Both the position numbers and the translations under genes were made by a program. The notes under the pieces were generated by a model. It worked only from the letters and a program-made list of their open reading frames with translations. It ran no database searches and had not been told where the DNA came from. Shown here in pieces: positions 46,149-55,879 of a stretch of DNA of 64,000 bases (positions are counted from its first letter, which is position 1; every line of letters starts with the position of its first letter). The stretch is from Stigmatella ashevillena. GTDB taxonomy: Bacteria; Myxococcota; Myxococcia; Myxococcales; Myxococcaceae. The stretch lies in NCBI RefSeq assembly GCF_028368975.1, contig NZ_JAQNDM010000001.1, positions 496,001-560,000 on the forward strand, given 5' to 3'.

Positions 46149-47129
46149 ATGAACCCACCTGTCCGCGCACTCGTTGCCGCCCCCACCGTTGATGCCGCGC
46201 GCCAGATCATGGAGCGCATCGCCGCCCACCTCTCCCGTGTCGTCCAGGGCAAGGAGGCCCAGGCACGCCTCACGGTGACCAGCGTCGTCGCCGGGGGCCA
46301 TGTGCTCCTGGAGGACGTGCCCGGGGTGGGGAAAACGACACTCGCCGAGGCGCTCGCGCGGGCGTGTGGGCTGAGCTTCTCGCGCATCCAGTTCACCGCG
46401 GACCTGATGCCCACCGACATCCTGGGCTCCCAGGTGTTCCACGCGGCGAGCGCCACCTTCACCTTCCGGCAAGGGCCCCTCTTCCGGCAGCTCGTCCTGG
46501 CCGACGAGCTCAACCGCGCCCCACCCCGCACCCAGTCCGCGCTCCTGGAGGGCATGGCCCACGGCCAGGTGTCGCTGGACGGTGCCACCTGGCCCCTGCC
46601 CGCCCCCTTCACGGTGGTGGCCACCCAGAATCCGGTGGATCTCACTGGGACGTATCCCCTGCCGGACTCCCAGCTGGATCGCTTCCTCATGCGGCTGTCG
46701 CTGGGGCACCCCGCGCCGGATGTGGAGGCGAGGCTGCTCACCACCCGGGGGCGCACCCCTCCCGTGGAGGCGCTGGAGGCCGTCACGGGGCCCGAGGAGT
46801 TGCTCAGCCTGCGCGCGTTCGCCGCCGAGTTGCGGATGGATGACGCGGTGGCCGAGTACATCGTCCGGCTCGCCCAGGCGACGCGAGAACACGGTGACAT
46901 CGAGCGGGGAGCCTCCACGCGCGCGGTGCTCGCGGTGGGGGGAGCGGCCCGCGCGCAGGCCTTGTGGGAAGGACGGGACTTCGTCACCCCCGGAGACGTG
47001 CGGGCGGTGCTGGTGCCGTGCCTGGCACACCGGTTGATGCTGCGCAGCAACGTGCAGGGAGCCGTCGCCCGTGAGGAGGCCTCACACCTGCTCGAGGAGC
47101 TCGCCCGGAAGGTGGTGGCGCCCCGGTGA
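46149..47129 (+). CDS. MoxR-type AAA+ ATPase
   Basis: 326 residues, ATG 46149. Walker A is LLEDVPGVGKTTL, Walker B is VLADELNRAPPRTQSALLEGM (with the MoxR block FTADLMPTDILGSQVF before it), sensor ATQNPVDLTGTYPLPDSQLDRFLMRL. MoxR ATPases act as chaperones for insertion of cofactors or assembly of partner von Willebrand or DUF58 proteins. The next gene is DUF58, overlapping by four bases (GTGA), then a transglutaminase, so this is the widely found MoxR-DUF58-transglutaminase operon. Confidence 0.95.
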   Translation: MNPPVRALVAAPTVDAARQIMERIAAHLSRVVQGKEAQARLTVTSVVAGGHVLLEDVPGVGKTTLAEALARACGLSFSRIQFTADLMPTDILGSQVFHAASATFTFRQGPLFRQLVLADELNRAPPRTQSALLEGMAHGQVSLDGATWPLPAPFTVVATQNPVDLTGTYPLPDSQLDRFLMRLSLGHPAPDVEARLLTTRGRTPPVEALEAVTGPEELLSLRAFAAELRMDDAVAEYIVRLAQATREHGDIERGASTRAVLAVGGAARAQALWEGRDFVTPGDVRAVLVPCLAHRLMLRSNVQGAVAREEASHLLEELARKVVAPR

Positions 47130-48100
47130 AGTCCCGCCTGCTGGCGCGTTGGAGGCGGCTGAGGGCCCGGCTCCGTCCCCCCTTCACCCTGAAGGTGACG
47201 CGCTCGGGGCGCACCTACCTGGTGGTGACCTTCGGCGTGGGCCTGGGCGCACTCAACACGGGCAACAACCTGCTGTACCTGCTGCTGGGCTTGCTGCTGG
47301 CCATGGTGGTCGTCTCCGGCGTGCTGTCCGAGCGTTGCCTGCGGCACCTGGACATCCGCCGGCTGGGCACCGAGTCCGCCTTCGCGGGCGAGCCTTTTGC
47401 CCACCGCTGGGCCCTCACCCGGCGCCGGGGAGCCACGTTCGCCCTCACCCTCGCCGAGGCGGACGTGCCCCTCACGGGCGAGGGGCGCGTGGGCTACCTC
47501 CCCCCAGGCGCCGAGTACACCGTGCGCGCCGATCTCCAAGCGCCCCAGCGCGGGCCCTTGCGGTTGAGCGGCGTGCGCGCCACCACCACCTGGCCCTTGG
47601 GCCTCTTCGCCAAGACGCGCGTGTTCGCGCTGGAAGGCATGCTCCTCGTCTATCCACGCCGGGGCTATGCGTGCCACCTGCCAGAAGAGGCCCGGGTGGG
47701 CGCTTTTGGAGATGCCAGCAGCCCTCGCCGCCATGACGGGACGGGGGATGTGGCGGGCCTGCGGGAGCTCGCCCCGGGCGAGGATGCCCGGCGCGTGCAC
47801 TGGCTCAAGAGCGCCGGGGCTGGAAAGCTGCTCAAGGTGGAGCGGGAGCGCGAGGAGCGCCGGACCTTCGTGCTCAAGGTGGCGGCCGACCTGGAGGGCG
47901 ACGGGCTGGAGCGGCGCTGCGAGGAAGTGGCGGCCCTTTGCCACCAACTCCTCAAGGAAGGTCACGAGGTGGGCCTGGAGACCAAGGCCGAGCGCCTGCA
48001 GCCCGCCGCGGGAGGCCACCAGGAGCGCCGCATCCTGCGCTCCCTGGCGTGGCTCGGCTTCGAGGCGCTGCGCGAGGAGCGTCCGAAGGAGGCAGCGTGA
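47126..48100 (+). CDS. DUF58 domain membrane protein
   Basis: 324 residues from GTG 47126, overlapping the MoxR stop. Two N-terminal membrane helices (VVTFGVGLGALNTGNNLLYLLLGLLLAMVVV) precede a periplasmic-strand segment, then the DUF58 signature (GTGDVAGLRELAPGEDARRVHWLKSA) with a vWA-like fold. In related operons it works with the MoxR ATPase in the envelope. Its stop overlaps the start of the transglutaminase gene. Confidence 0.92.
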   Translation: MKSRLLARWRRLRARLRPPFTLKVTRSGRTYLVVTFGVGLGALNTGNNLLYLLLGLLLAMVVVSGVLSERCLRHLDIRRLGTESAFAGEPFAHRWALTRRRGATFALTLAEADVPLTGEGRVGYLPPGAEYTVRADLQAPQRGPLRLSGVRATTTWPLGLFAKTRVFALEGMLLVYPRRGYACHLPEEARVGAFGDASSPRRHDGTGDVAGLRELAPGEDARRVHWLKSAGAGKLLKVEREREERRTFVLKVAADLEGDGLERRCEEVAALCHQLLKEGHEVGLETKAERLQPAAGGHQERRILRSLAWLGFEALREERPKEAA

Positions 48101-50091
48101 GCGGCGCTTCCCGGCTGCGGCTGATGTTGAGGGATCTGGGCGCCGGGGCGGCGTTCGCCTCCATGGCCGTGTCCGGACAGCTCCCTGCGTGGACCCTGCT
48201 GCTCTTTGGTCTCGCGCTGGGCAGCGCGCTGATGGGCTGGCGCATCTTCGCCCAGCGCACGAAGGCCACCGCGGCCTTGCTGCTGGGCGTGGCCGGCGTG
48301 CTCGCCTTCTCGGTGTACGCGGGCTCCACAGACCTGGTGGTGGCCTCGTGTGCCTTCGCGGGGCTCATCGCCGGCCACCGGCTGCTGTCCACGCCAGAGC
48401 CTCGCACGGATGGACAGGTGCAGTTGGCCGGCTTGCTGATGGTGGCGGGCGGCGCGGCCCTGTCTGGCGAGCTGGCCTTCGCCCTGTGCCTGGTGGCCTT
48501 CTGCGTGCTAGCCAGCCTCTCCATGGGGCTGTCGGTGGTGGAAGGGGCCGTGCCCCCGGGCGAGCCCGTGCCCGTGCGCGCGGTGATGCGCCCTCTGGGG
48601 CTCGGCATCTTCTTCGCGGTGTGCGGCGCGGCCGCCTTCTTCCTCCTCTTCCCCCGCTTGAACTGGAACATGGCCGCGCGGCGCTCCGCCCCAGGGCTGG
48701 GGGCCACCACGGGCCTGGCCGATACGGTGCGCCTGGGGGGAGAGGGCACGCTCAAGAGCAATCCCCGGGTGGTGCTGCGCGCCCAGCTCACCCCGGATCC
48801 TCTCCAGGAGCGGCTCGATGCCTACTGGCTGGCCCGCACCTACGACACCTTCGATGGCCAGGAGTGGACGAGCATCGGCCAGCCCAAACGGTCGCGCCAA
48901 CGGGTGACGCTGCGGCATGGGGGAGAGCAATCCATCCACCAGCGCATCGAGCTGCTGCCCGCCTACGGGGCCACCACGCTGGTGGCGCTGGAGACCCCCA
49001 CGCGTCTGGGCAACGCCCTGGCCCACTCGGCCACCGGCAGTCAGCGCACCTCGCTGACGGAGATGGGGGGCGGCGAGGTGCGCTTCCAGACGCCGGGCAT
49101 CGCCTACAGCTACGAGGCCACCAGCCTGCCCCCCGGCGCGGACACCACCACCCCGATGAGCGAGGCCGAGCGGGGCCAGCTCCTGGCCTTGCCGGATCGC
49201 CTGGATCCCCGCGTGGCGGCGCTGGCCCAGCGCGTCCTCGAAGGCGAGAAGGAGCCGGTGGCCGCGGCGCGGAAGCTGGCGGCTTTCCTGCAACGCGAAT
49301 ACAGCTACACGCTGGAACTCTCCGGGGACGTGGAGGAGCCCCTCGTGGACTTTCTCTTCGTCCGCAAGGCGGGGCACTGCGAGCATTTCGCCACCGCCCT
49401 CACCCTGCTGCTGCGCACCCAGGGCATCTCCGCGCGGCTGGCCTCGGGCTTCTTCGGAGGCGAGCGCGTGGAGGAGGGCTATGTGGTCCGCGCGGGGGAT
49501 GCCCATGCCTGGACGCACGTGCTGACCCCCGGGCGAGGTTTCGTCACCGTGGACGCAACGCCCCCCGCGAACCGGGCCAGTCAGAGCCTGGCGGTGCTCG
49601 AGTTCCTCACGGGCCTCTACGAAGCCCTGGAGACGCGCTGGCGCTCCACCGTGGTGGACTTCTCCCTCCGGGACCAGATGCAGATGGCCCAGAGCCTCGT
49701 CCGCCCGCCGAGGGGCCCCCGCCGGGACTCCACCCGGTTGCCCCCGGCACGCGTCTGGGGCCTGGCAATCGCCGCGGGGCTGGTGACCTATTCCGTGTGG
49801 CAACTCTTCTCCCGGCGGCTCTCGGCCCCCAAGCCCCACCAGGCCACGCACCTGGCCGATGCCGTGGAGCACCTTTTGGGAGAGGCCGGGGTGCGCATGC
49901 GCGAGGGGGAGGCGCTGGAGGAATTCACCTCGCGCCTGACGCGGGAGCAGCCCACGCTCGCCGCCCCCCTGGTGCCCCTCACCCGCCGCTACCTCGAGGC
50001 CCGCTTTGGCCAGCGCCCCCTCCAGCCCGGGGAAGCCGAGCGGCTTCTGAGCCCCTTGCGCCGAGTGCTGCAAACACGCCGAGCCTCCTGA
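48097..50091 (+). CDS. Transglutaminase-like membrane protein (TgpA type)
   Basis: 664 residues from GTG 48097, four-base overlap with the DUF58 gene. Five or so membrane helices at the N-terminus, followed by a periplasmic transglutaminase-like domain: Cys428 in AGHCEHFATAL, His470 in DAHAWTHV and Asp486 in VDATPP make the triad. A further membrane helix (LAIAAGLVTYSVWQLF) precedes a C-terminal domain. TgpA-type enzymes form or break peptide/isopeptide bonds in the periplasm; the substrate is unknown. Confidence 0.93.
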   Translation: MSGASRLRLMLRDLGAGAAFASMAVSGQLPAWTLLLFGLALGSALMGWRIFAQRTKATAALLLGVAGVLAFSVYAGSTDLVVASCAFAGLIAGHRLLSTPEPRTDGQVQLAGLLMVAGGAALSGELAFALCLVAFCVLASLSMGLSVVEGAVPPGEPVPVRAVMRPLGLGIFFAVCGAAAFFLLFPRLNWNMAARRSAPGLGATTGLADTVRLGGEGTLKSNPRVVLRAQLTPDPLQERLDAYWLARTYDTFDGQEWTSIGQPKRSRQRVTLRHGGEQSIHQRIELLPAYGATTLVALETPTRLGNALAHSATGSQRTSLTEMGGGEVRFQTPGIAYSYEATSLPPGADTTTPMSEAERGQLLALPDRLDPRVAALAQRVLEGEKEPVAAARKLAAFLQREYSYTLELSGDVEEPLVDFLFVRKAGHCEHFATALTLLLRTQGISARLASGFFGGERVEEGYVVRAGDAHAWTHVLTPGRGFVTVDATPPANRASQSLAVLEFLTGLYEALETRWRSTVVDFSLRDQMQMAQSLVRPPRGPRRDSTRLPPARVWGLAIAAGLVTYSVWQLFSRRLSAPKPHQATHLADAVEHLLGEAGVRMREGEALEEFTSRLTREQPTLAAPLVPLTRRYLEARFGQRPLQPGEAERLLSPLRRVLQTRRAS

Positions 50092-50445
50092 GCCCTGGCT
50101 GCCCACTCGCCTTCAAGGCAGCCGGGCCAGGACACTTTCCGGAGACTTCCCCCCCAGCCCGTTAGTGCTGAGACATGGAATCCATCCATCCGATAGGCAC
50201 CGGTCCGCGCGGCGCATTCCGTTCAGTCATAGGACCCTGCTCCTACCGGAAGCCCTCTGTAATCCTTTCACGCTTTCGCCCCTACCCCAGAGGGAAAACC
50301 TTTACAACCACCTGTTTTTCCTAGGGATTTTTCTCGCCAGCGGCTGGCACCGTGGTTGCTCTAGGCATCCAGCGCGCGGTTGTCAGTCGCAACAACCCAC
50401 TCAACTTCAACAGGCCTTTCAAGGCTCCGTTGGGAGAAAACCACC
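50092..50445. other. Long leader region upstream of rpoH
   Basis: 354 bases with no supported gene. It contains the sigma-54 promoter at 50345-50360 and the ribosome binding site GGGAGAAAA (about 50432-50440). Nothing else regular was noted. Confidence 0.5.
50345..50360 (+). promoter_or_regulatory. Consensus sigma-54 promoter of rpoH
   Basis: TGGCACCGTGGTTGCT fits TGGCACRNNNNTTGCW at all but the degenerate seventh base, with GG at 50346-50347 and GC at 50358-50359. A start near 50370 would give a ~75-base leader before the ATG at 50446. Confidence 0.75.
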
Positions 50446-51336
50446 ATGCAGATCTCCAACGATCCGTCGTCCCACTCCGGCTCCCTGACGATGTACCTCT
50501 CGGAGATCAATCAGTACGGGCTGCTGTCCGTCGAGGAAGAGCAGGCCCTGGCCCGGAAGTTCGTCAAGGGCGACCTCGCCGCGGGCCACCGGCTCGTCAC
50601 CTCGAACCTCCGCTTCGTGGTGAAGGTGTCCTACGAGTACCGCTCCTACGGAATCAAGATGAGCGATCTCATCCAGGAGGGGAACATCGGCCTGATGAAG
50701 GCGGTGCAGAAGTTCGACCCGGACAAGGGCATCCGCCTCATCTCCTACGCGGTGTGGTGGATCCGCGCGTACATCCAGAACTACATCCTCAAGAGCTGGT
50801 CGCTGGTGAAGCTCGGCACCACCCAGGCGCAGCGGAAGCTGTTCTTCAGCCTGGCGCGCACCCGGCGCGAGCTGGAGAAGTTCGGCGCCGGCGATGGGGC
50901 GGTGGTGAACGTGGATGAGATCGCCAACAAGCTGAACGTGAAGGCCTCCGAGGTGCGCGAGATGGAGCAGCGCATGGGCGGGCGGGACTTGTCCCTGGAT
51001 GCCCCCATGGGCGAGGACGGCGGCAACAGCCACGTGGACTTCGTGGCGAGCGCCAGCGCGCCGCAGGATGACGAGTTCGCCGACAAGGAAGAGGCGGGCC
51101 TCATCAACAGCCGCGTGCACATGGCCCTCATGCGGCTGGACCCCCGGGAGCGCTTCATCATTGAGCAGCGCGTCATGAATGAGCGGCCCATGACGCTCAA
51201 GGAGCTGGGCGAGCACTTCGGCTTCTCGCGCGAGCGCGCCCGCCAGCTGGAAATCCGCGCCAAGGACAAGCTCAAGGGGGAGCTGGCCGCGCTGCTGGCC
51301 GAGGTGGACCCGGATGCCGCGGCGGCCCTCCAGTAG
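50446..51336 (+). CDS. rpoH: RNA polymerase sigma-32 type factor (heat-shock/developmental)
   Basis: 296 residues from ATG 50446 (GGGAGAAAACCACC in front); an upstream in-frame codon at 50380 adds no conserved sequence. Region 1.2-2 motifs: [72 protein letters not shown]. The RpoH box AQRKLFFSL follows, and the C-terminal region 4.2 HTH is [20 protein letters not shown]. It should direct heat-shock and probably developmental genes; M. xanthus has several RpoH-like factors (SigB, SigC). The sigma-54 promoter ties its expression to an activator protein. Confidence 0.93.
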   Translation: MQISNDPSSHSGSLTMYLSEINQYGLLSVEEEQALARKFVKGDLAAGHRLVTSNLRFVVKVSYEYRSYGIKMSDLIQEGNIGLMKAVQKFDPDKGIRLISYAVWWIRAYIQNYILKSWSLVKLGTTQAQRKLFFSLARTRRELEKFGAGDGAVVNVDEIANKLNVKASEVREMEQRMGGRDLSLDAPMGEDGGNSHVDFVASASAPQDDEFADKEEAGLINSRVHMALMRLDPRERFIIEQRVMNERPMTLKELGEHFGFSRERARQLEIRAKDKLKGELAALLAEVDPDAAAALQ

Positions 51337-51379
51337 CCGTTAGCGCCTTCCAGGCCCATGGCCCCCAGCGGGCCGTTCC

Positions 51380-51411
51380 CAGCGCCCCTGCCCTCACCGG
51401 CGGGGGCGCTG
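51380..51411 (+). terminator. Hairpin terminator after rpoH
   Basis: CAGCGCCCC (51380-51388) pairs with GGGGCGCTG (51403-51411), nine base pairs with a 14-base loop. A weak T run (CCGTTTCAG) follows. Confidence 0.6.
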
Positions 51412-51490
51412 CCGTTTCAGATGCAGTGGAAGATTCGCGGCCCCGGGGGGGCCCTGCTACAAAGGGCTTCTTCAGTCCTTGGAGGCAGCC

Positions 51491-53944
51491 TTGTCCCACC
51501 CGCCGATTGCCGAGGATCGCGTCCCCCTCGTGCAGGCCCATGCACCCCTGGCGCACACCCCCTTCGTTCCCGCCACCCAGTCGCCCGCGGAGCTGACCAT
51601 CCGCGGGTTGGTGCTCGGCTCGGTGCTGGGAATCGTGTTCGCCGCATCCTCCGTGTACCTGGCCATCAAGGTGGGCCTCACGGTGTCCGCCTCCATCCCC
51701 GTGGCGGTGCTCTCCATCGCCATCTTCCGGGCCCTGGGGCGCTCCAGCATCCTGGAGAACACCATCGTCCAGACGACGGGCTCGGCGGGCGAGTCCCTGG
51801 CCTTCGGGGTGGCCGCGGCGCTGCCCGCGCTGCTCCTGCTGGGCTATGACATCGATCTCACCCACGCCCTGATGACGACGGCGCTCGGCGGCGTGCTGGG
51901 CGTGCTGATGATGATTCCGCTGCGCCAGGGCCTCATCGTCCAGGAGCACGGCAAGCTCACCTACCCCGAGGGCACGGCGAGCGCGGATGTCCTCATCGTG
52001 GGCGAGCAGGGCGGCACCAACGCGCGCACCGTCATCACCGGCTTCGTGCTGGGCGGCATCTACAAGTTCGCCTACTCCGGCATGAAGCTCTTCCGGGAAG
52101 CGGTGGGCACGAAGCTGACGGCGCTCAAGGGCGCCAGCGTCTCCATGGAGGTGAGCCCGGAGCTGCTCGGCGTGGGCTACATCATCGGCCCCCGGGTGGC
52201 CTCCATCACCTTCGCGGGCGGAGTGCTCTCCTACCTCATCCTCATCCCGCTCATCTCGTTCTTCGGCTCGGGGCTGACGCAGAAGGTGCTGCCCACGGAC
52301 ACCCGGCTCATCCAGAACATGTCGCCGGATCAGATCCGCAACGCGTACGTGCTCTACATCGGCGCGGGCGCGGTGGCCACTGGTGGCCTCATCAGCCTCC
52401 TCCGCTCGCTGCCCACCATCCTGGGCGCCTTCCGCCGCAGCCTCGACACCCTCAAGGCCTCGCGCCAGCAGGGCGGCGCGCCCCAGCTCTTGCGCACCGA
52501 GCAGGACCTGCCCATCACCCTGGTGCTCGGAGGCAGCCTGCTGCTCATCGCGGCCATCTGGCTGGCCCCGCCCCTGCACGTCAACTTCCTCTCGGCGCTG
52601 CTCATCGTCGTCTTCGGCTTCTTCTTCGTCACGGTGAGCGCCCGCATCACCGGCGAGATCGGCTCCTCCTCCAACCCCATCTCCGGCATGGTGGTGGCCA
52701 CGCTGCTCATCACCTGCCTGGTGTACCTGATGCTGGGGTGGACGGACTCCTCCGACCGCTTCATGGCGCTGACCACCGCGGCCATCGTGGGCATCGCCGC
52801 CTCCAACGGCGGGACGACGGCGCAGGATCTCAAAACGGCGTTCCTCGTGGGCGGCACCCCGCGAAAGCAGCAGATCGCCCTCTTCGTGGGCGTGCTCACC
52901 AGCGCCCTGTTCATCGGCCTGGTGCTGGTGTTGCTCAACGAGGGCGGCACCACCCTCATCCCCGAGCGGCACCCGGGTGTCACCCTGAGCGAGACGACCC
53001 AGAAGACCCGCACGCAGCACACCTGGGCGTGGACGGTGGCCCCGGAGGCGCTGGCCTCCCAGGGAATCGAGGCCCCGGCCCTGCGCCGCGAGCTGTGGAA
53101 GCAGGGCTTCGAGCTGTCCACCCAGGAGGGCGCCACGGAGCTGCGCACGTGGCGCTCGGCCGACACCGCCCAGGTAGGGGGCGCCGTGCTCGCCCTCAAG
53201 CCAGGGCTGTCGCCGAAGGTCTCCGAGCTGGGCACGCTCACCCCGGGGCCTGACCGCACCTACACGGAAGGCTTCGTGCGCGGGGCGGATACCCCGGTTC
53301 CCGCGGGCAAGTACCTCGTCGACTCGGCAGGCACCATCCAGTACCTGGTGGACCCGGCCATCGGTGGCCGCGTGAGTGAGTACGAGGGGGTCCCCCTCAC
53401 CCGCTACGCCGCGCCCAAGGCGCAGCTCTTCGCGCTCATCATCGACGGCATCCTCACGCAGAAGCTGCCGTGGGACCTGGTGCTGCTGGGCGTCTTCATC
53501 GCCCTGATGCTGGAGCTGTGCGGCGTGTCCGCCCTGCCCTTCGCCGTGGGCGTGTACCTGCCCATCTCCAGCAGCGCCCCCATCTTCGTGGGCGGCATGG
53601 TGCGCCGCATGGTGGACCGGATGCGCGGCGGCACCGAGGCCGACTTCTCCCCAGGCACCCTGCTCTCCTCGGGCCTCATCGCCGGAGGCTCCATCGCGGG
53701 CGTGTTGATCGCGTTCCTGGAGATCGTCACCGACGGCGCCGCCACGCGCGCCCTCAACCTCCCGGCGCTGTTCGGCACCGAGGGCGTCGTGGGCAGCCTG
53801 CTCAACGCCATCGGCGAGAGCGAGCACGCCCACCCGCTCTGGTCCAACCTCTGGGGTCTGTCCCTCTTCGTCGGCATCGCCCTGTTCCTGCTGCGTACCG
53901 CGGTGCGCAAGCCGAGCGACGCGGAGGCGGCCCCTCCGAAGTAA
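51491..53944 (+). CDS. OPT-family oligopeptide transporter with a soluble insertion
   Basis: 817 residues from TTG 51491, chosen because GGAGG at 51482-51486 is well placed. About fourteen membrane helices with OPT blocks GLVLGSVLGIVFAASSVYLAIKVGL, KLTYPEGTASADVLIVGEQGG and a C-terminal set GVYLPISSSAPIFVGGMVRRMVD. Roughly residues 491-636 form a soluble beta-rich insert (PERHPGVTLSETTQ... AIGGRVSEYEGVPLTRYAAPK) between the two halves. It imports peptides or metal-chelate compounds, coupled to protons. Its length exceeds that of typical prokaryotic OPT proteins because of the insert. Confidence 0.88.
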   Translation: MSHPPIAEDRVPLVQAHAPLAHTPFVPATQSPAELTIRGLVLGSVLGIVFAASSVYLAIKVGLTVSASIPVAVLSIAIFRALGRSSILENTIVQTTGSAGESLAFGVAAALPALLLLGYDIDLTHALMTTALGGVLGVLMMIPLRQGLIVQEHGKLTYPEGTASADVLIVGEQGGTNARTVITGFVLGGIYKFAYSGMKLFREAVGTKLTALKGASVSMEVSPELLGVGYIIGPRVASITFAGGVLSYLILIPLISFFGSGLTQKVLPTDTRLIQNMSPDQIRNAYVLYIGAGAVATGGLISLLRSLPTILGAFRRSLDTLKASRQQGGAPQLLRTEQDLPITLVLGGSLLLIAAIWLAPPLHVNFLSALLIVVFGFFFVTVSARITGEIGSSSNPISGMVVATLLITCLVYLMLGWTDSSDRFMALTTAAIVGIAASNGGTTAQDLKTAFLVGGTPRKQQIALFVGVLTSALFIGLVLVLLNEGGTTLIPERHPGVTLSETTQKTRTQHTWAWTVAPEALASQGIEAPALRRELWKQGFELSTQEGATELRTWRSADTAQVGGAVLALKPGLSPKVSELGTLTPGPDRTYTEGFVRGADTPVPAGKYLVDSAGTIQYLVDPAIGGRVSEYEGVPLTRYAAPKAQLFALIIDGILTQKLPWDLVLLGVFIALMLELCGVSALPFAVGVYLPISSSAPIFVGGMVRRMVDRMRGGTEADFSPGTLLSSGLIAGGSIAGVLIAFLEIVTDGAATRALNLPALFGTEGVVGSLLNAIGESEHAHPLWSNLWGLSLFVGIALFLLRTAVRKPSDAEAAPPK

Positions 53945-53964
53945 ACCCTGGCCTGCCTGCCCCT

Positions 53965-53986
53965 CCCCTGCCCTTTCAGGCAGGGG
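53965..53986 (+). terminator. Hairpin after the OPT transporter gene
   Basis: CCCCTGCC (53965-53972) and GGCAGGGG (53979-53986) form a perfect 8-bp stem. No T run follows, so the terminator function is tentative. Confidence 0.4.
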
Positions 53987-54108
53987 GACCCATTGGGTAG
54001 GCATCCTGCTCACATGGCAGCCGGAGGGGTCCCGGCTTAAGGGAACGTTCTGCACCCCTTGACCGGGTAGAATGGAAGTCTCCCCCGCTCGCGCCCCCCT
54101 CCAGGACC

Positions 54109-55875
54109 ATGGCCCAGCCCCAGACAGTCAGCAACACGGCCCCAGAGGCGTCCGAAGATCCCGTCGCCCGCGAGAAGATCGAACTGGCGCAGGGCTTCAC
54201 CTTCCATCTGCTCAAGGGCATCAAGCAGATCGGCATGTACCGCCACAACGAGGCGAAGTTTCCGGAGTTCCTCAGCAAGGCGCAGGAAGCCCTCGCGGTA
54301 TACACGGACAAGCACGGCCCGCTGTCCCTCAAGGTGGAGCAGCAGAACCTGCTGCTGCTCGGCGAGCCACTCTTCGCCGAGGACACGCCGCTGCCCTACA
54401 AGTTCTTCCGGGACGGCATCCGCCAGCTCATCTTCCGGCAGGGGCTGACGGTGGAGGAGCTGGTCACCTTCACGCTCATCGCCCTGTCCGAGCCCGAGCG
54501 CGGCGCGGACGACGTGCTCGCGCAACTGTGGCGCGCGAACCTGGAGCACGTGGAGTACGTGGTGGTGGAAGGCTTCAACGTGGATGGCTCCTCGGAGGAG
54601 GAGGTCCAGGTCGAAGTCGACAAGGTGGTGAACTACCTCTACTCCCGGCTGAAGACGCACTCGGACGACTACCTGCGCTTCGCGCGCGTGTCCACGGAGG
54701 ACCTGGACGCGAAGATGGAGGGCGTGGAGCAGGTGCGCGGCGTGGTGGTGGGCGGCACGTACGCCTCCGACACGCTCAAGGCCCAGCTCCAGAAGGAGAT
54801 TGAGCAGGAGGAGAACGAGCGGCTGTTCCCCAAGCTGGTGAGCGCCGTGTTCCAGGTGGTGGAAGGGGGCGTGGACGACGCCACGCTGCTGGAGGAGATC
54901 TTCGTCCAGCTCTTGGACGCGATGCTCATCCAGGACGACTTCGCCACCATCAACCAGATGGTGCTCAAGCTGCGGGCCCTGGAGCAGCGCGAGGGCACGG
55001 ACGCCAGCAACATCGGGGGGCTGCGCTCCTACTTCGTCCAGAAGATGGGCGAGGAGCAGCGGCTCATCCGCCTGGGCGAGACGCTCAAGCTGAGCCGGCC
55101 GAAGAACGCCGCGGACATCACCCGCTACCTCCAACTGCTGGACGAGCACAGCGTCATCACCCTGCTGACGGTGCTGGAGACCATCGAGGTGCCGGAGAAC
55201 CGGCAGCTGCTCTGCGACGTGCTGGCGCCGTTCGCCAAGGACAAACCGGATCCCTTCGTGCTCCGGCTGGCCTCGGACCGGCCGCAGACGGTGCGAGACA
55301 TGGTCTACGTGCTGGACAAGAGCCAGCACCCGGAGCGGCTGAAGATGTTCGCGCAGGTGCTCAAGGGCCGGAACCTGCTGGTGAAGCTGGAGGTGATGAG
55401 CACCATCGCCCGGACCCATACCGGAGAGGCCCGCCGGATGCTGGCGGAGATGCTCAATGATCCCATCTCCCAGGTGCGCGTCCAGGCGGCCCGACTGTTG
55501 CCGGAGTTCGACCCGGACAAGGCCTACGCGGACCTGATGCGGGTGGTGCGCCTGCCGGACTTCGAGAAGCGGACGGCGGAGGAGCGCGCGGCAATCTACG
55601 GGGCCATCGGCGCCACGGGGTTGCCGGCGGCGCTGGCGGTGATGACGCAGATGCTGGCCCAGAGGCCCTCGCTGCTCAACCGGGGCAAGGTGCTGAACGA
55701 AAAGCTCCTGGCCATCCAGGGGCTGGCGGGGGCGGGCACCATCCAGTCCTACAAGGTCTTGCAGGGGGTGGTGGAGGACAAGGGGCAACCGGTGGAGGTG
55801 CTCACCGCAGCGCGCAAGGCGATGTACCAGACCAAGAAAGCGTTGTTCGGGGACTCGAGCCCCGAGGAGTCGTGA
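54109..55875 (+). CDS. HEAT-repeat protein with a shared N-terminal module
   Basis: 588 residues, ATG 54109. The N-terminal ~150 residues begin with AREKIELAQGFTFHLLKGIKQIGMYRHNEAKF and end near GLTVEELVTFT; this module resembles, in pattern, the N-terminus of the next protein. From about residue 320 the protein consists of HEAT-type helix pairs (VLKGRNLLVKLEVMSTIARTH, LNDPISQVRVQAARLLPEF, AAIYGAIGATGLPAAL). There is no signal peptide; cytosolic scaffold. It precedes the HD-GYP gene with a four-base gap. Confidence 0.85.
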   Translation: MAQPQTVSNTAPEASEDPVAREKIELAQGFTFHLLKGIKQIGMYRHNEAKFPEFLSKAQEALAVYTDKHGPLSLKVEQQNLLLLGEPLFAEDTPLPYKFFRDGIRQLIFRQGLTVEELVTFTLIALSEPERGADDVLAQLWRANLEHVEYVVVEGFNVDGSSEEEVQVEVDKVVNYLYSRLKTHSDDYLRFARVSTEDLDAKMEGVEQVRGVVVGGTYASDTLKAQLQKEIEQEENERLFPKLVSAVFQVVEGGVDDATLLEEIFVQLLDAMLIQDDFATINQMVLKLRALEQREGTDASNIGGLRSYFVQKMGEEQRLIRLGETLKLSRPKNAADITRYLQLLDEHSVITLLTVLETIEVPENRQLLCDVLAPFAKDKPDPFVLRLASDRPQTVRDMVYVLDKSQHPERLKMFAQVLKGRNLLVKLEVMSTIARTHTGEARRMLAEMLNDPISQVRVQAARLLPEFDPDKAYADLMRVVRLPDFEKRTAEERAAIYGAIGATGLPAALAVMTQMLAQRPSLLNRGKVLNEKLLAIQGLAGAGTIQSYKVLQGVVEDKGQPVEVLTAARKAMYQTKKALFGDSSPEES

Positions 55876-55879
55876 CGAC

